From Gallionella sp. (lineage in GTDB: Bacteria; Pseudomonadota; Gammaproteobacteria; Burkholderiales; Gallionellaceae): a DNA stretch of 41,421 bases. Positions 7,557 through 19,574 of the stretch are shown piece after piece. The stretch is from NCBI GenBank assembly GCA_025350705.1, contig JANXXH010000044.1, positions 1 through 41,421 of the forward strand. Direction: 5' to 3'. The position numbers and the translations under genes are program-made. Below the pieces are notes generated by a model. The model had not been told where the DNA came from and did no database searches. It was given only the letters and a program-made list of their open reading frames with translations. The number at the start of each line of letters is the position of its first letter. Position 1 is the first letter of the stretch.

Positions 7557-8873
7557 TCAACCGTGCATCAAGTTGAGCTGCCTCGCGATGATGTCGTGGT
7601 TCAGCCAGAGTACAGGCGCGGAAGGATTTGAGGTCTCATGGAATATCAGCGGCCCGGTTCCTTCCAGCACCAAGGAACTCAGGATGTCCGTAACGAGCGC
7701 TTTCCAGTCCTTGTGCATCTGCGTGATTTCATCCGATGTGCCTATCATCAAATCTGCCAGCGCCGCCGAATTGTCCATCGGCCATGCTGCAAAATTGCGG
7801 AAACCTTTCATCACACTGCTGGCATTGTAGTCGGTGATTTTCTGCAACAGATTATCCAGCGCATGCTCATCCTGGAACAATGCACGACAGGCTTGCCACT
7901 GCGCTTCCGCCCAGGCACCGCCCTTTTCTTTTTTCAATGCCTTGAGCAGCGGGAACAGCGAGAGCTCGACGCCGACGAAGATGTCGGAAGAGTTGGTGCG
8001 TATCTCCGGGCAGTTGTAAACCGTGGCCTTGATGCCCTTCAGCCAGGCAGATTCGGCAATGCGCTCCAGGCGCATCTTGGCCGGGCCTTGCGAATAGTTG
8101 GTATAAGTCTGCCATTCGTAATGGCCGTTGATCAGGATCTCGGTGCCATGGTAACCATAGGCGGTATAGCGCACCTGGCCACCGGTCTTTTCTATCCGTG
8201 CGCGGATCGCCGCGCTGCCGTCGATCAGATGCTGGAATGTATTCGCTGTGACCTCGTCGAAATTCATCAGGATCAGTTTGCCGAGATCGCTGTCGAACAG
8301 TGCGCGCGAGGACAGGAAGCGCTCGCCGCGACCCTTGTAGATGCGGTTCGCGATCGCGAGGAATACTTTCACCTTGGGTATGCCGCCTGCCATCGTATGG
8401 GCGAAAAAAACATTGCTGCCGTCCGCAATCATGTCATCCAGCTCGGCCATCACCTTGGCTACTGAATCCTTGAAACGCCTGGCGCCCGCCTCGCGGCATT
8501 TTTCGATGTGCTTCCAGTCGAGCTTGTCGTCCTGCCAGCTCTTGAGCGTCATGTCAGCCAGCAGATCGGTGGGGGTGGGCTCACCTGCGGGGGCATCCAG
8601 ATCGAATCCGGCCATCAGCGGCACATTGATGATGCGTCCGCCCAGATTGGTTTCGGCTGCGGCCAGCTCCTCCTCGGTCAGCGGGCGCAAAGCATTTTTC
8701 TCATCACGGCGGCCAACGGTGATGCCGATGATCGTCATGCCTGCGTTGCGCGCCTCATTGACCAGGCCGTTGGCGTAACCGCGGCCAAACAGTTCGCCGA
8801 ACAGCACAAAGACATCGCCTTTGCGAAAAATATTGGTCTGCGGGATATCTCGTAATGAAACGGGCTCTTTCAT
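7557..8873 (-). CDS. Large Rossmann-like enzyme, possibly FabMG-type enoyl-ACP reductase
   Basis: The 438-residue protein has an N-terminal nucleotide-binding pattern (FVLFGELFGRGYANGLVNEA, about residues 21-40), a later FAHTMAGGIPKVKVFLAIAN segment and a conserved-looking FLSSRALFDSDLG. I have seen this type of protein named after the metagenome-derived enoyl-ACP reductase FabMG, but that link is from memory and not proven by the motifs, since a clear SDR Tyr-x-x-x-Lys site is not visible. It is soluble and has no signal peptide. The start has GGAG nine bases ahead. It is a single gene between the Yip1-like gene and the DUF5672 fusion. An NAD(P)-dependent reductase of unknown substrate is the safe reading. 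Confidence 0.75.
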   Translation of the reverse strand: MKEPVSLRDIPQTNIFRKGDVFVLFGELFGRGYANGLVNEARNAGMTIIGITVGRRDEKNALRPLTEEELAAAETNLGGRIINVPLMAGFDLDAPAGEPTPTDLLADMTLKSWQDDKLDWKHIEKCREAGARRFKDSVAKVMAELDDMIADGSNVFFAHTMAGGIPKVKVFLAIANRIYKGRGERFLSSRALFDSDLGKLILMNFDEVTANTFQHLIDGSAAIRARIEKTGGQVRYTAYGYHGTEILINGHYEWQTYTNYSQGPAKMRLERIAESAWLKGIKATVYNCPEIRTNSSDIFVGVELSLFPLLKALKKEKGGAWAEAQWQACRALFQDEHALDNLLQKITDYNASSVMKGFRNFAAWPMDNSAALADLMIGTSDEITQMHKDWKALVTDILSSLVLEGTGPLIFHETSNPSAPVLWLNHDIIARQLNLMHG

Positions 8874-8931
8874 GGAAACTGGCTCCTGTCTGGCGAATTA
8901 TCCGATTGTAATTTGAATTGCCGGCTATAGC

Positions 8932-10236
8932 CTAAAAAACTTGCTGGCCGGGTCGTATATCCAGCCCGGGATCATCGTCTGCCGGGACATAGTCCGGCCT
9001 GATCGCGACAACATGGCGGTAGCAATCCTGGGCTTCTTTCAACCTGCCCTGAAAGCGCAGACACTGTGCAAGATGAATATGGAAGTCGGCGATGAATGCG
9101 CGGATGTCGAGCGCCTGCCGGATCAATTGCTCTCCGCGCACCGGGTCGCCATTCTGTCTGGTCAAGACGCCAAGATATTGCAACACAGTTGCATTCTTCG
9201 GTCGGTGTTCAAGAATCAGGCGATAGCCCGCTTCGGCTTCTGCCAAGCGCCCGTCATGATGATGCGCCATGGCGTTATGCAACATAAACTCGATTTGTCC
9301 GGCTGGCAACGGAGTTGTCGCGGGTCGGTCTTCTGAAATCGCACCACAGCATTGCCGGTAGCGTTTGCCGCTGCCGCAGGGACAGGGGTCGTTGCGCCCC
9401 AGCATAGGCTGCTCCGGCGGGACCCCGGCCTGCGGAGATGAGAGTGATGCAAGCAATTTTACTGCTTGGCTATCGTCGGGGACAACTTCGAGGCGTCGTA
9501 TGAGCATCACCGACGCTTCTTCCATGCAGCCCAGCTCGACATAGTTCTTGCACAATTGAATGTATTGGCGGCCGGCAACAGATGAGTTGGCTAGGGCGGC
9601 AACAAATCCGGCCAGCTCCTGTTGCGGTAAAACCGACCACATATTGAACAGGCCGTGAAAACCGAATGGCCGATCTTTGGGACTGATAGTCTCGTACGAG
9701 AACGCTTCGGCGATTTCATCCGAAGGAAACCGTATCCCATACTTCGTTTCAAGCAGCGTGCGATAGCGCCGTCCGATGGCGTCATCTTCCGGATCAAGAT
9801 CAACGATCTCCTCATCGAGCAATGCGTCAAGCAGCCGCCGTGAACGTAGCGAGAAACCGCCATTGCCGATGCGATGACCATCCTGATACCAGCCCCACGG
9901 GGCACCGATGTAGTCGTATTCGAGAAACTCCGGACGCCAGCTTTCCGGGTTGATGATGTAGCCATCCCATTGGATCAGCAGCAAGTGTTCCGTACGGCAG
10001 TACCGGCCCAACTCCTTGAGTACGAAGCGTGAGTATTCAGCGACCGAACCGATGCGGGGGATCACCTCCATGCGGCACCCATCCAGTTTGTACCGGGATG
10101 CAGTGTCGGATATGAACAGCACTTCTCCGAAGCGGCATTGAAGTCCGCATAGATCGAGCGCTCGTAACGCCAATGCCGGATTGACGCAATCAATGGCGCA
10201 TAGCGTAACGGAGGGAAGATCGGGCACGGATTTCAT
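8932..10236 (-). CDS. DUF5672 glycosyltransferase-like domain fused to SEC-C and TPR
   Basis: Three parts are visible. Residues about 10-220 form a DUF5672 domain with [17 protein letters not shown] and [10 protein letters not shown], resembling nucleotide-sugar transferases that modify LPS or surface glycans. Residues about 279-297 form a SEC-C zinc motif ([13 protein letters not shown]), normally at the end of SecA and of chaperone-linked proteins. Residues about 315-420 form TPR helices ([18 protein letters not shown] and two more units). The ATG at 10236 was chosen; a TTG five codons upstream has GAGG ten bases ahead and is also possible. The combination suggests a transferase held to protein partners through the TPR and SEC-C. 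Its cellular target is unknown. Confidence 0.8.
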   Translation of the reverse strand: MKSVPDLPSVTLCAIDCVNPALALRALDLCGLQCRFGEVLFISDTASRYKLDGCRMEVIPRIGSVAEYSRFVLKELGRYCRTEHLLLIQWDGYIINPESWRPEFLEYDYIGAPWGWYQDGHRIGNGGFSLRSRRLLDALLDEEIVDLDPEDDAIGRRYRTLLETKYGIRFPSDEIAEAFSYETISPKDRPFGFHGLFNMWSVLPQQELAGFVAALANSSVAGRQYIQLCKNYVELGCMEEASVMLIRRLEVVPDDSQAVKLLASLSSPQAGVPPEQPMLGRNDPCPCGSGKRYRQCCGAISEDRPATTPLPAGQIEFMLHNAMAHHHDGRLAEAEAGYRLILEHRPKNATVLQYLGVLTRQNGDPVRGEQLIRQALDIRAFIADFHIHLAQCLRFQGRLKEAQDCYRHVVAIRPDYVPADDDPGLDIRPGQQVF

Positions 10237-10322
10237 TTGTTGTGCTGCCAATTTATAGATGCCTCATGGTGAGGGAATTTCACTGGAGAATATTGTATTT
10301 TAAAATTATTACCATGCTTGTT

Positions 10323-10874
10323 TCATGCATGGTCTGTCAGCAGCAAAATGCCCGGCAAAAATGCTTCTGTGACCAGCAGCGGCGCGCCATGCAGATAGAA
10401 CAGCGATCGGCGTGCCCATAGCTTGCGCGGAAGATCACTCAGCACAGCTGCGGCACGCTGATACAACGGGTGCGTGCTGCGCAGAACCCGGTAATGCAAC
10501 GGCATGCGTTCTACCAGCGGATGCGCGAACAACAACGCGCCGAGTGATTGATTGCCCAGCGTGCGCACGGCCGACCATGCGCCGCGCAGATGCTCATAAG
10601 CGAACACGCTGTGCGCGAACACCACCGGTTGATCGTCGGCATACAGGAATACTTCTCGAGACCAGGCGAGTTGTTGTGGTGCGATGCCCAGCAGCGCCGA
10701 TTCATCCAGCGCGATGCGCGCCAAGCCGCTGCGCACGCCGCGCACCGCGAAGTGCGTGCAGCGTTGCTGGATGCGTTGTGTCAATGAACCTCGGTCGCGC
10801 AGCCAGGGTGCGAGTTCGGCTCCGCAACCCAGCGCGGCACCGCGCCAGAATTTATCTATGTCGTGGTCAAACAT
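10323..10874 (-). CDS. ubiC: Chorismate pyruvate-lyase UbiC
   Basis: UbiC converts chorismate to 4-hydroxybenzoate and pyruvate, the first committed step of ubiquinone synthesis. The 183-residue protein shows the family blocks WSREVFLYADDQPVVFAHSV (central strand), LGALLFAHP and the C-terminal LWARRSLFYLHGAPLLVTEAFLP, which contains the conserved Glu of the active site. The ATG at 10874 gives a normal length and overlaps the recG stop by eight bases; an ATG four codons earlier is an alternative. It is therefore translated with recG. ubiA does not follow it here. Confidence 0.88.
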   Translation of the reverse strand: MFDHDIDKFWRGAALGCGAELAPWLRDRGSLTQRIQQRCTHFAVRGVRSGLARIALDESALLGIAPQQLAWSREVFLYADDQPVVFAHSVFAYEHLRGAWSAVRTLGNQSLGALLFAHPLVERMPLHYRVLRSTHPLYQRAAAVLSDLPRKLWARRSLFYLHGAPLLVTEAFLPGILLLTDHA

Positions 10875-13005
10875 GCAGATAGTCATGCTTATTGGCCATC
10901 CACCGATGCAAATGCGCCCGCGCCGCTTCAGGAAAATCACGCAGCAATTCGTCTGCGGCTTTCCTTGCGTGATTCAGAAGGCCTTCATCCGCGCTGATGT
11001 CGGCGAAGCGCAGCATCGCGACACCGCTTTGGCGCGCGCCGAGCAGTTCGCCGGGGCCGCGCAATTGCAGGTCATGTTGCGCGATCGCGAAACCATCTGT
11101 GCTTTCGAAAATGATCTTTAGCCGCGCCCGCGCCAGCTCGGAGAGCGGTTGCTGGTACAGCAGGATGCACAGACTTTGTGCCGCACCGCGCCCCACCCTG
11201 CCGCGCAGTTGGTGCAGTTGCGCCAACCCCATGCGCTCGGCGTGGTCGATCACCATCAGGCTGGCGTTTGGCACATCCACGCCGACTTCGATGACCGTGG
11301 TGGCAACCAGCAGTTGCAATTCGCCCGCCTTGAACGCAGCCATCACGCGCACCTTCTCGGCATTGTCCAGCTTGCCGTGCACCAGCCCGACTTTGAGTTC
11401 TGGAAATTCGGCGCGCAGCTTTTCGTAAGTCTCGATCGCGGTTTGCAGTTGCAATGCTTCAGACTCGTCGATCAGCGGGCAAACCCAATAAGCCTGCTGC
11501 CCTGCCATGCATGCGCTGCGCACTCTGGCGATCACTTCGTCGCGGCGCTCGTCGCTGACGAGCTTGGTGATCACCGGTGTGCGACCCGGCGGCACTTCGT
11601 CGATCACCGATACATCAAGGTCGGCGTAATAACTCATCGCCAGCGTACGCGGGATCGGTGTGGCACTCATCATCAACTGGTGCGGTTCATTTGAATTAAA
11701 TCCTTCAGGCCGTTCGCCCTGAGCTTGTCGAAGGGCATTTGCCTGAGGCAAGTGTGGTTCGACAGGCTCACCACGAACGGATTTTGAAGCTGCGCCCTTC
11801 CTGCGCAACGCGAGGCGCTGCTGCACACCAAACTTGTGTTGCTCATCCACGATCGCAAGGCCGAGTTTGTGAAATTCGATCTGCTGCTGGAACAACGCGT
11901 GCGTGCCGATCGCGAGCAGCGTTTCACCGGACGCGATCTGTTCGGCGGTGAGTTGCTTGTCTTTTTTCTTCAAGCTGCCGGACAGCCACACCGGCACGAT
12001 GCCCAGCGGCTCCAACCAGTCGCGCAGCTTGAGATAATGCTGCTCGGCGAGAATTTCGGTGGGTGCCATCAGCGCGACCTGATAGCCGTTTTCGATCGCC
12101 TGCAACGCGGCCAAGGCAGCGACGATGGTCTTGCCGCTGCCGACATCACCCAACAACAAACGCTGCATCGGGTGCGGCTGCGCAAGGTCGCGACTGATTT
12201 CGGCAAAGGTGCGCTGCTGCGCCTTGGTCAACACGAACGGCAAAGCTTTTATCAGACGTGCCGTCAGTTGCTGATGCGGCTCAAGCGTGGGTGCAAGGAT
12301 AGGTGCAACACGCTTGCTGCGCTCGCGGTGATGCACGCGCATCGACAGTTGTTGTGCCAGCAATTCGTCGAACTTGATGCGCCGCCAAGCCGCATGGCTG
12401 CGCTCTTCCAGCGCGCGGGCGGCCATGTCCGGCGTGGGGTTGTGCAACAGCTGGATGCTTGCTGCGAAGCCAACCAGTTTCAATCTTTTCAGCAGCGCGT
12501 CCGGCAAGGTGTCGCTTAATGGCAGCGTCTCCAGCGCGTTGGTAATCAGTTTGCGCAATAGCGGTTGCGCCAACCCCGCCGTAGTCGGATAGACCGGCGT
12601 GAGGCTTTGTTGCAGCGGTGTGTCGTTGTCCACCGCGCGGCATTTGGGATGCACCATCTCCAGCCCGTAATGACCCATGCGTACCTCGCCGATCGCGCGT
12701 ATCTGTTTGCCGACTGCGAGCTGTTTCTGCTGGCTGGGATAGAAATTCAGAAAGCGCAAATACAATTCGCCGCCACCATCTTCAAGGCGGCACACTAGGG
12801 TGCGCCGTGGGCGGAAGGCGATCTCGCTGTGGGTGATGTTACCCTGCACCTGCACCGTCTCTCCCGGCTGAACAGCGGCTATCGGTGCGAGATGTGTCTC
12901 GTCCTCATAGCGCAACGGCAGATGCAACAGCAGGTCAGAGCGATGATGGATGCCGAGCTTGGCGAGTTTGGCCAGCGTGGCGGGGGATATTTTGGTCGGT
13001 TGCAC
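10867..13005 (-). CDS. recG: ATP-dependent DNA helicase RecG with an inserted repeat peptide
   Basis: RecG remodels stalled forks and branched DNA. The 712-residue protein has the N-terminal OB/wedge domain (about 50-150), Walker A LLLGDVGSGKT (about 280-290), the DEQH box (about 387), MMSATPIPRTLAMSYYADLD (motif III region), and the helicase C domain ending in HQLRGRVGRG. Between RLALRRKG and PHQLMM there are about 38 residues where E. coli RecG has about eight. The extra piece (about 404-438) is coded by a palindromic intergenic-type repeat at 11711-11779, read in frame. It falls in a loop just after the DEQH motif, so the enzyme may tolerate it. The gene is followed by overlapping ubiC. 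Confidence 0.95.
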   Translation of the reverse strand: MQPTKISPATLAKLAKLGIHHRSDLLLHLPLRYEDETHLAPIAAVQPGETVQVQGNITHSEIAFRPRRTLVCRLEDGGGELYLRFLNFYPSQQKQLAVGKQIRAIGEVRMGHYGLEMVHPKCRAVDNDTPLQQSLTPVYPTTAGLAQPLLRKLITNALETLPLSDTLPDALLKRLKLVGFAASIQLLHNPTPDMAARALEERSHAAWRRIKFDELLAQQLSMRVHHRERSKRVAPILAPTLEPHQQLTARLIKALPFVLTKAQQRTFAEISRDLAQPHPMQRLLLGDVGSGKTIVAALAALQAIENGYQVALMAPTEILAEQHYLKLRDWLEPLGIVPVWLSGSLKKKDKQLTAEQIASGETLLAIGTHALFQQQIEFHKLGLAIVDEQHKFGVQQRLALRRKGAASKSVRGEPVEPHLPQANALRQAQGERPEGFNSNEPHQLMMSATPIPRTLAMSYYADLDVSVIDEVPPGRTPVITKLVSDERRDEVIARVRSACMAGQQAYWVCPLIDESEALQLQTAIETYEKLRAEFPELKVGLVHGKLDNAEKVRVMAAFKAGELQLLVATTVIEVGVDVPNASLMVIDHAERMGLAQLHQLRGRVGRGAAQSLCILLYQQPLSELARARLKIIFESTDGFAIAQHDLQLRGPGELLGARQSGVAMLRFADISADEGLLNHARKAADELLRDFPEAARAHLHRWMANKHDYLHV
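11711..11779. repeat. Palindromic REP-like element inserted inside recG
   Basis: Two 22-base arms, CGTTCGCCCTGAGCTTGTCGAA (shown in parts: CGTTCG, GAGCTTGTCGAA; 11711-11732) and TTCGACAGG...CGAACG (11758-11779), are near-complementary. Between them lies a second perfect palindrome, TTGCCTGAGGCAA (11739-11751). The arms match the common proteobacterial dispersed repeat built on GTTCGACAGGCTCACCACGAAC-like sequence. Its length preserves the recG frame. Confidence 0.8.
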
Positions 13006-13197
13006 AGCCGACTATTCCGGTTTCAATTCGAAGGCGAAACAAGGCGGCGACGAACGAACGACGCTGGCAGTGCTATTGGCACGACCATAACCAGCGACTT
13101 GGATATCGTTTTTTGATAGCCTAGTCGAATGGCTAGTTGTTTCACCAGGAGTAAGAGAGGAAGCCAACGCAGTGTCGCCGATGAAGTGGAAGTGGAA

Positions 13198-13584
13198 TTA
13201 GTCCTGAACCACCAGCACGCCATCCATCTCCACCAGCGCGCCGCGCGGCAGAGAAGCCACACCGACTGCGGCGCGCGCCGGATAGGGCTGGCGGAAGTAG
13301 CTGGCCATGATCTCGTTCACCTTGGCGAAATGGCCGAGGTCGGTGAGATACACGTTCAGCTTTACCAGATCATTAAAGCTGCTGTCGGCGGCGCTGGATA
13401 CCGCGCGCAGATTTTGGAACACACGGTGTATCTGCGCCTCGACACCCTCCACCAACTGCATCGTGGAGGGATCTAGCCCGATCTGGCCGGACAGGTAGAC
13501 CGTGTCGTTGACACGTACCGCTTGCGAATAGGTGCCGATCGCGGCGGGCGCGTCGGGGGTCTGGATGATTTTTCTGTTTGCCAT
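13198..13584 (-). CDS. ridA: RidA family reactive enamine/imine deaminase
   Basis: RidA proteins hydrolyse reactive 2-aminoacrylate-type enamines released by PLP enzymes. The 128-residue product has the family pattern: [22 protein letters not shown] (N-terminal strands), the central [22 protein letters not shown], and the C-terminal [20 protein letters not shown] with the conserved Arg that binds substrate and the final Glu. The start at 13584 was chosen because AAGGAG lies seven bases ahead; a start five codons earlier would engulf it. It lies between recG and pgm on the same strand, separated from pgm by a terminator. Confidence 0.92.
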   Translation of the reverse strand: MANRKIIQTPDAPAAIGTYSQAVRVNDTVYLSGQIGLDPSTMQLVEGVEAQIHRVFQNLRAVSSAADSSFNDLVKLNVYLTDLGHFAKVNEIMASYFRQPYPARAAVGVASLPRGALVEMDGVLVVQD

Positions 13585-13597
13585 GTTGCGCTCCTTC

Positions 13598-13625
13598 AAA
13601 ATAAATCCGCGCCTGAATGGCGCGG
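13598..13625 (-). terminator. Rho-independent terminator after pgm
   Basis: On the minus strand a perfect seven-base GC stem (CCGCGCC at 13625-13619 with GGCGCGG at 13613-13607, five-base loop) is followed by ATTTATTTT. It lies about 43 bases after the pgm stop and just ahead of the ridA ribosome site, so ridA is probably transcribed separately. Confidence 0.7.
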
Positions 13626-13667
13626 GTGGTCTTAATTTATGCTGATTATAGCCGTTCAGGGGTTCCC

Positions 13668-17722
<4,055 letters not shown>

Positions 17723-17761
17723 ACCTCAGTCAGGTAAAAATGATTCAGTGAACATGATGAA

Positions 17762-17790
17762 GGGCGGGTAGATCCGCCCGTTTGATTTTT
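17762..17790 (+). terminator. Rho-independent terminator after the FecR/barrel gene
   Basis: GGGCGG (17762-17767) pairs perfectly with CCGCCC (17774-17779) over a six-base loop, followed by GTTTGATTTTT. It lies 40 bases after the stop. Confidence 0.75.
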
Positions 17791-17888
17791 GCCACGCAGC
17801 CTTGGTGTATCAGCAAAACTCCCCAAACTTTTCAATTCCTGCAATAATCGCGGGTGCGAATCAACAATTTTGAAATAAGGGATGCGGC

Positions 17889-18551
17889 ATGATGAGTCAA
17901 GATGAACTGAAGCGCGCAGTCGCCAAGGCTGCGATCGAATATGTGCCGGTCGATTGCATCGTCGGCGTGGGCACGGGCTCCACCGCCAACTTTTTCATTG
18001 ATGAACTGGCCAAGATCAAGCACAAGATACGCGGCGCGGTTGCCAGCTCGGAAGCTTCGGCAAAGCGTTTGTTGGGACATGGCATCGAGGTGATGTCACT
18101 CAACGATGCGGGCACCTTGCAGGTGTATGTGGACGGTGCCGACGAGATCACGCGTCATTTGCATATGATCAAAGGCGGCGGCGGCGCGCTGACTCGCGAG
18201 AAGATCGTGGCAGCGGCCAGCAAGAAGTTCATCTGTGTATGCGATGCCAGCAAGCTGGTGGACGTGCTGGGCAAGTTTCCGTTGCCGATCGAAGTGATCC
18301 CGATGGCGCGCAGTTCGGTGGCGCGTCAGCTGGTCGCACTGGGCGGGCAACCCAAATTGCGCGAGGGTTTTACCACCGACAACGGCAACATCATTATCGA
18401 TGTTCATGGGCTGAGCATCATGAATCCGGTCGAACTGGAATCCACGCTGGATCACATCGCGGGAGTCGTCACCAACGGCCTGTTCGCGCGCCGTGGCGCC
18501 GATGTGTTGTTGCTGGGCACGCCGGAAGGCGTGAAGAAAATGACAGTTTGA
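17889..18551 (+). CDS. rpiA: Ribose-5-phosphate isomerase A
   Basis: RpiA interconverts ribose 5-phosphate and ribulose 5-phosphate in the pentose phosphate pathway. The 220-residue protein has the expected length and motifs: [16 protein letters not shown] (phosphate loop, about 26-41), the acid pair in YVDGADEI (about 79-86), the catalytic [12 protein letters not shown] (about 94-105), and the C-terminal [20 protein letters not shown]. Two adjacent ATGs (17889 and 17892) are possible. It sits between the FecR/barrel gene's terminator and phoU and reads toward phoU 66 bases away, so cotranscription with phoU is possible. Confidence 0.95.
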   Translation: MMSQDELKRAVAKAAIEYVPVDCIVGVGTGSTANFFIDELAKIKHKIRGAVASSEASAKRLLGHGIEVMSLNDAGTLQVYVDGADEITRHLHMIKGGGGALTREKIVAAASKKFICVCDASKLVDVLGKFPLPIEVIPMARSSVARQLVALGGQPKLREGFTTDNGNIIIDVHGLSIMNPVELESTLDHIAGVVTNGLFARRGADVLLLGTPEGVKKMTV

Positions 18552-18617
18552 GTTTGTCATCTTCCCTTCACATTTGTCGCTTATGCTACCCAGTTGCAAA
18601 ACTTTGAGGAATATACC

Positions 18618-19325
18618 ATGAACAGCAGTGACCACATCTCCCGCCAGTTCGATGCCGATCTCGAAGCCATTCGCGCTCACGTGTTGCAGATGGGCGGGTT
18701 GGTTGAAAGCCAGATCAGGAGTGCCGTCGAATCACTCGTCAGCGGCGACGTGGTTTTGATGACGCGTGTGATCAATGACGACCATCGCGTCAACGCGATG
18801 GAAGTAAAGATAGACGAGGCGTGCAGCCAGGTGATCGCCCGCCGCCAACCCGCAGCGGGTGATCTGCGTCTGGTGATGGCGGTGATCAAAACCATTACCG
18901 ACCTTGAGCGTATCGGCGATGAAGCCGAGAAGATCGCGCGTATGGCCAAGCTGCTTTCGCAAAAGCAGGGGCTTGCCATCCCGCGTTATCACGAAATCAA
19001 ACATGCTGCGGATATCGCACTCGACATGTTGCGAAAATCGCTGGATGCCTTTGCGCGTCTGGATGTGGTGATGGCGGCACAGGTGGTACGGCAGGACGAT
19101 CAGGTGGACGAAGAATTCCGCGCCATCATGCGCTACCTGATCACCTTCATGATGGAAGACCCGCGCACCATTTCCACTTCGCTGGAGATACTGTTCGTCG
19201 CGAAGGCGATCGAGCGCATCGGCGATCACGCCAAGAACATGTCCGAGTATGTCATCTACATGGTCAAGGGGCGCGACGTGCGACACATCACAGTGGATGA
19301 GATCGATCGCGAGATCCAGCAATAG
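18618..19325 (+). CDS. phoU: Phosphate transport system regulator PhoU
   Basis: PhoU represses the phosphate-starvation response by linking the Pst transporter to the PhoR sensor. The 235-residue protein shows the two helical-bundle repeats with metal-binding acidic signatures (TDLERIGDEAEKIARMAK in the first half, AIERIGDHAKNMSEYVIYM in the second). The ATG at 18618 was chosen over a TTG eight codons earlier because TTGAGGA lies just ahead of it. No pst or phoBR genes are in the window. The TAG stop is formed from the TA duplication and first G of the mobile element that follows, so the element abuts the gene exactly. Confidence 0.94.
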   Translation: MNSSDHISRQFDADLEAIRAHVLQMGGLVESQIRSAVESLVSGDVVLMTRVINDDHRVNAMEVKIDEACSQVIARRQPAAGDLRLVMAVIKTITDLERIGDEAEKIARMAKLLSQKQGLAIPRYHEIKHAADIALDMLRKSLDAFARLDVVMAAQVVRQDDQVDEEFRAIMRYLITFMMEDPRTISTSLEILFVAKAIERIGDHAKNMSEYVIYMVKGRDVRHITVDEIDREIQQ

Positions 19326-19570
19326 GGAACCTCTTAAAATCCACATTTCATCCCAACTGATGAAACTACTAGCCATTCCACTAAGTCGCCAAAAAACGGC
19401 AACTAAGTGGCTGGTTATGCGGCGTTGCGGGAAAAATTTCTTGCTTACATATAACTCATATGCGGCGCGGCAAAACGAAGTTTCAGGGTAGGGTAACCTT
19501 TAGGTTAGCCGGAACTAAAATTTTTCCCGCGCCTTGCATTTGGGCGAACTCTGAATTTTTCGAGGCTCCC
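19325..19570. mobile_element. MITE-like element filling the phoU-ppx gap
   Basis: The 246-base segment begins GGGAACCTCTTAAAATCCA (19325-19343) and ends in its inverted match (19552-19570, 15 of 19 positions identical). It is flanked on both sides by TA (19323-19324, 19571-19572), a typical two-base target duplication. Inside is a 13-base perfect inverted pair GCGGGAAAAATTT / AAATTTTTCCCGC (19427-19439, 19518-19530). There is no transposase frame, so it would be a non-autonomous or internally deleted element; the parent insertion sequence family was not identified. Confidence 0.7.
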
Positions 19571-19574
19571 TACA

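Noticed and set aside
8923-8932. GGCTATAGCC palindrome as a terminator of the DUF5672 fusion
   Set aside because: It is a perfect dyad with no loop and overlaps the stop codon region; it cannot form a stable hairpin.
11673-11927. Separate small gene read from the recG repeat region
   Set aside because: Its codons come from the dispersed repeat and the recG antiphase frame; such peptides are well-known artefacts of this repeat.
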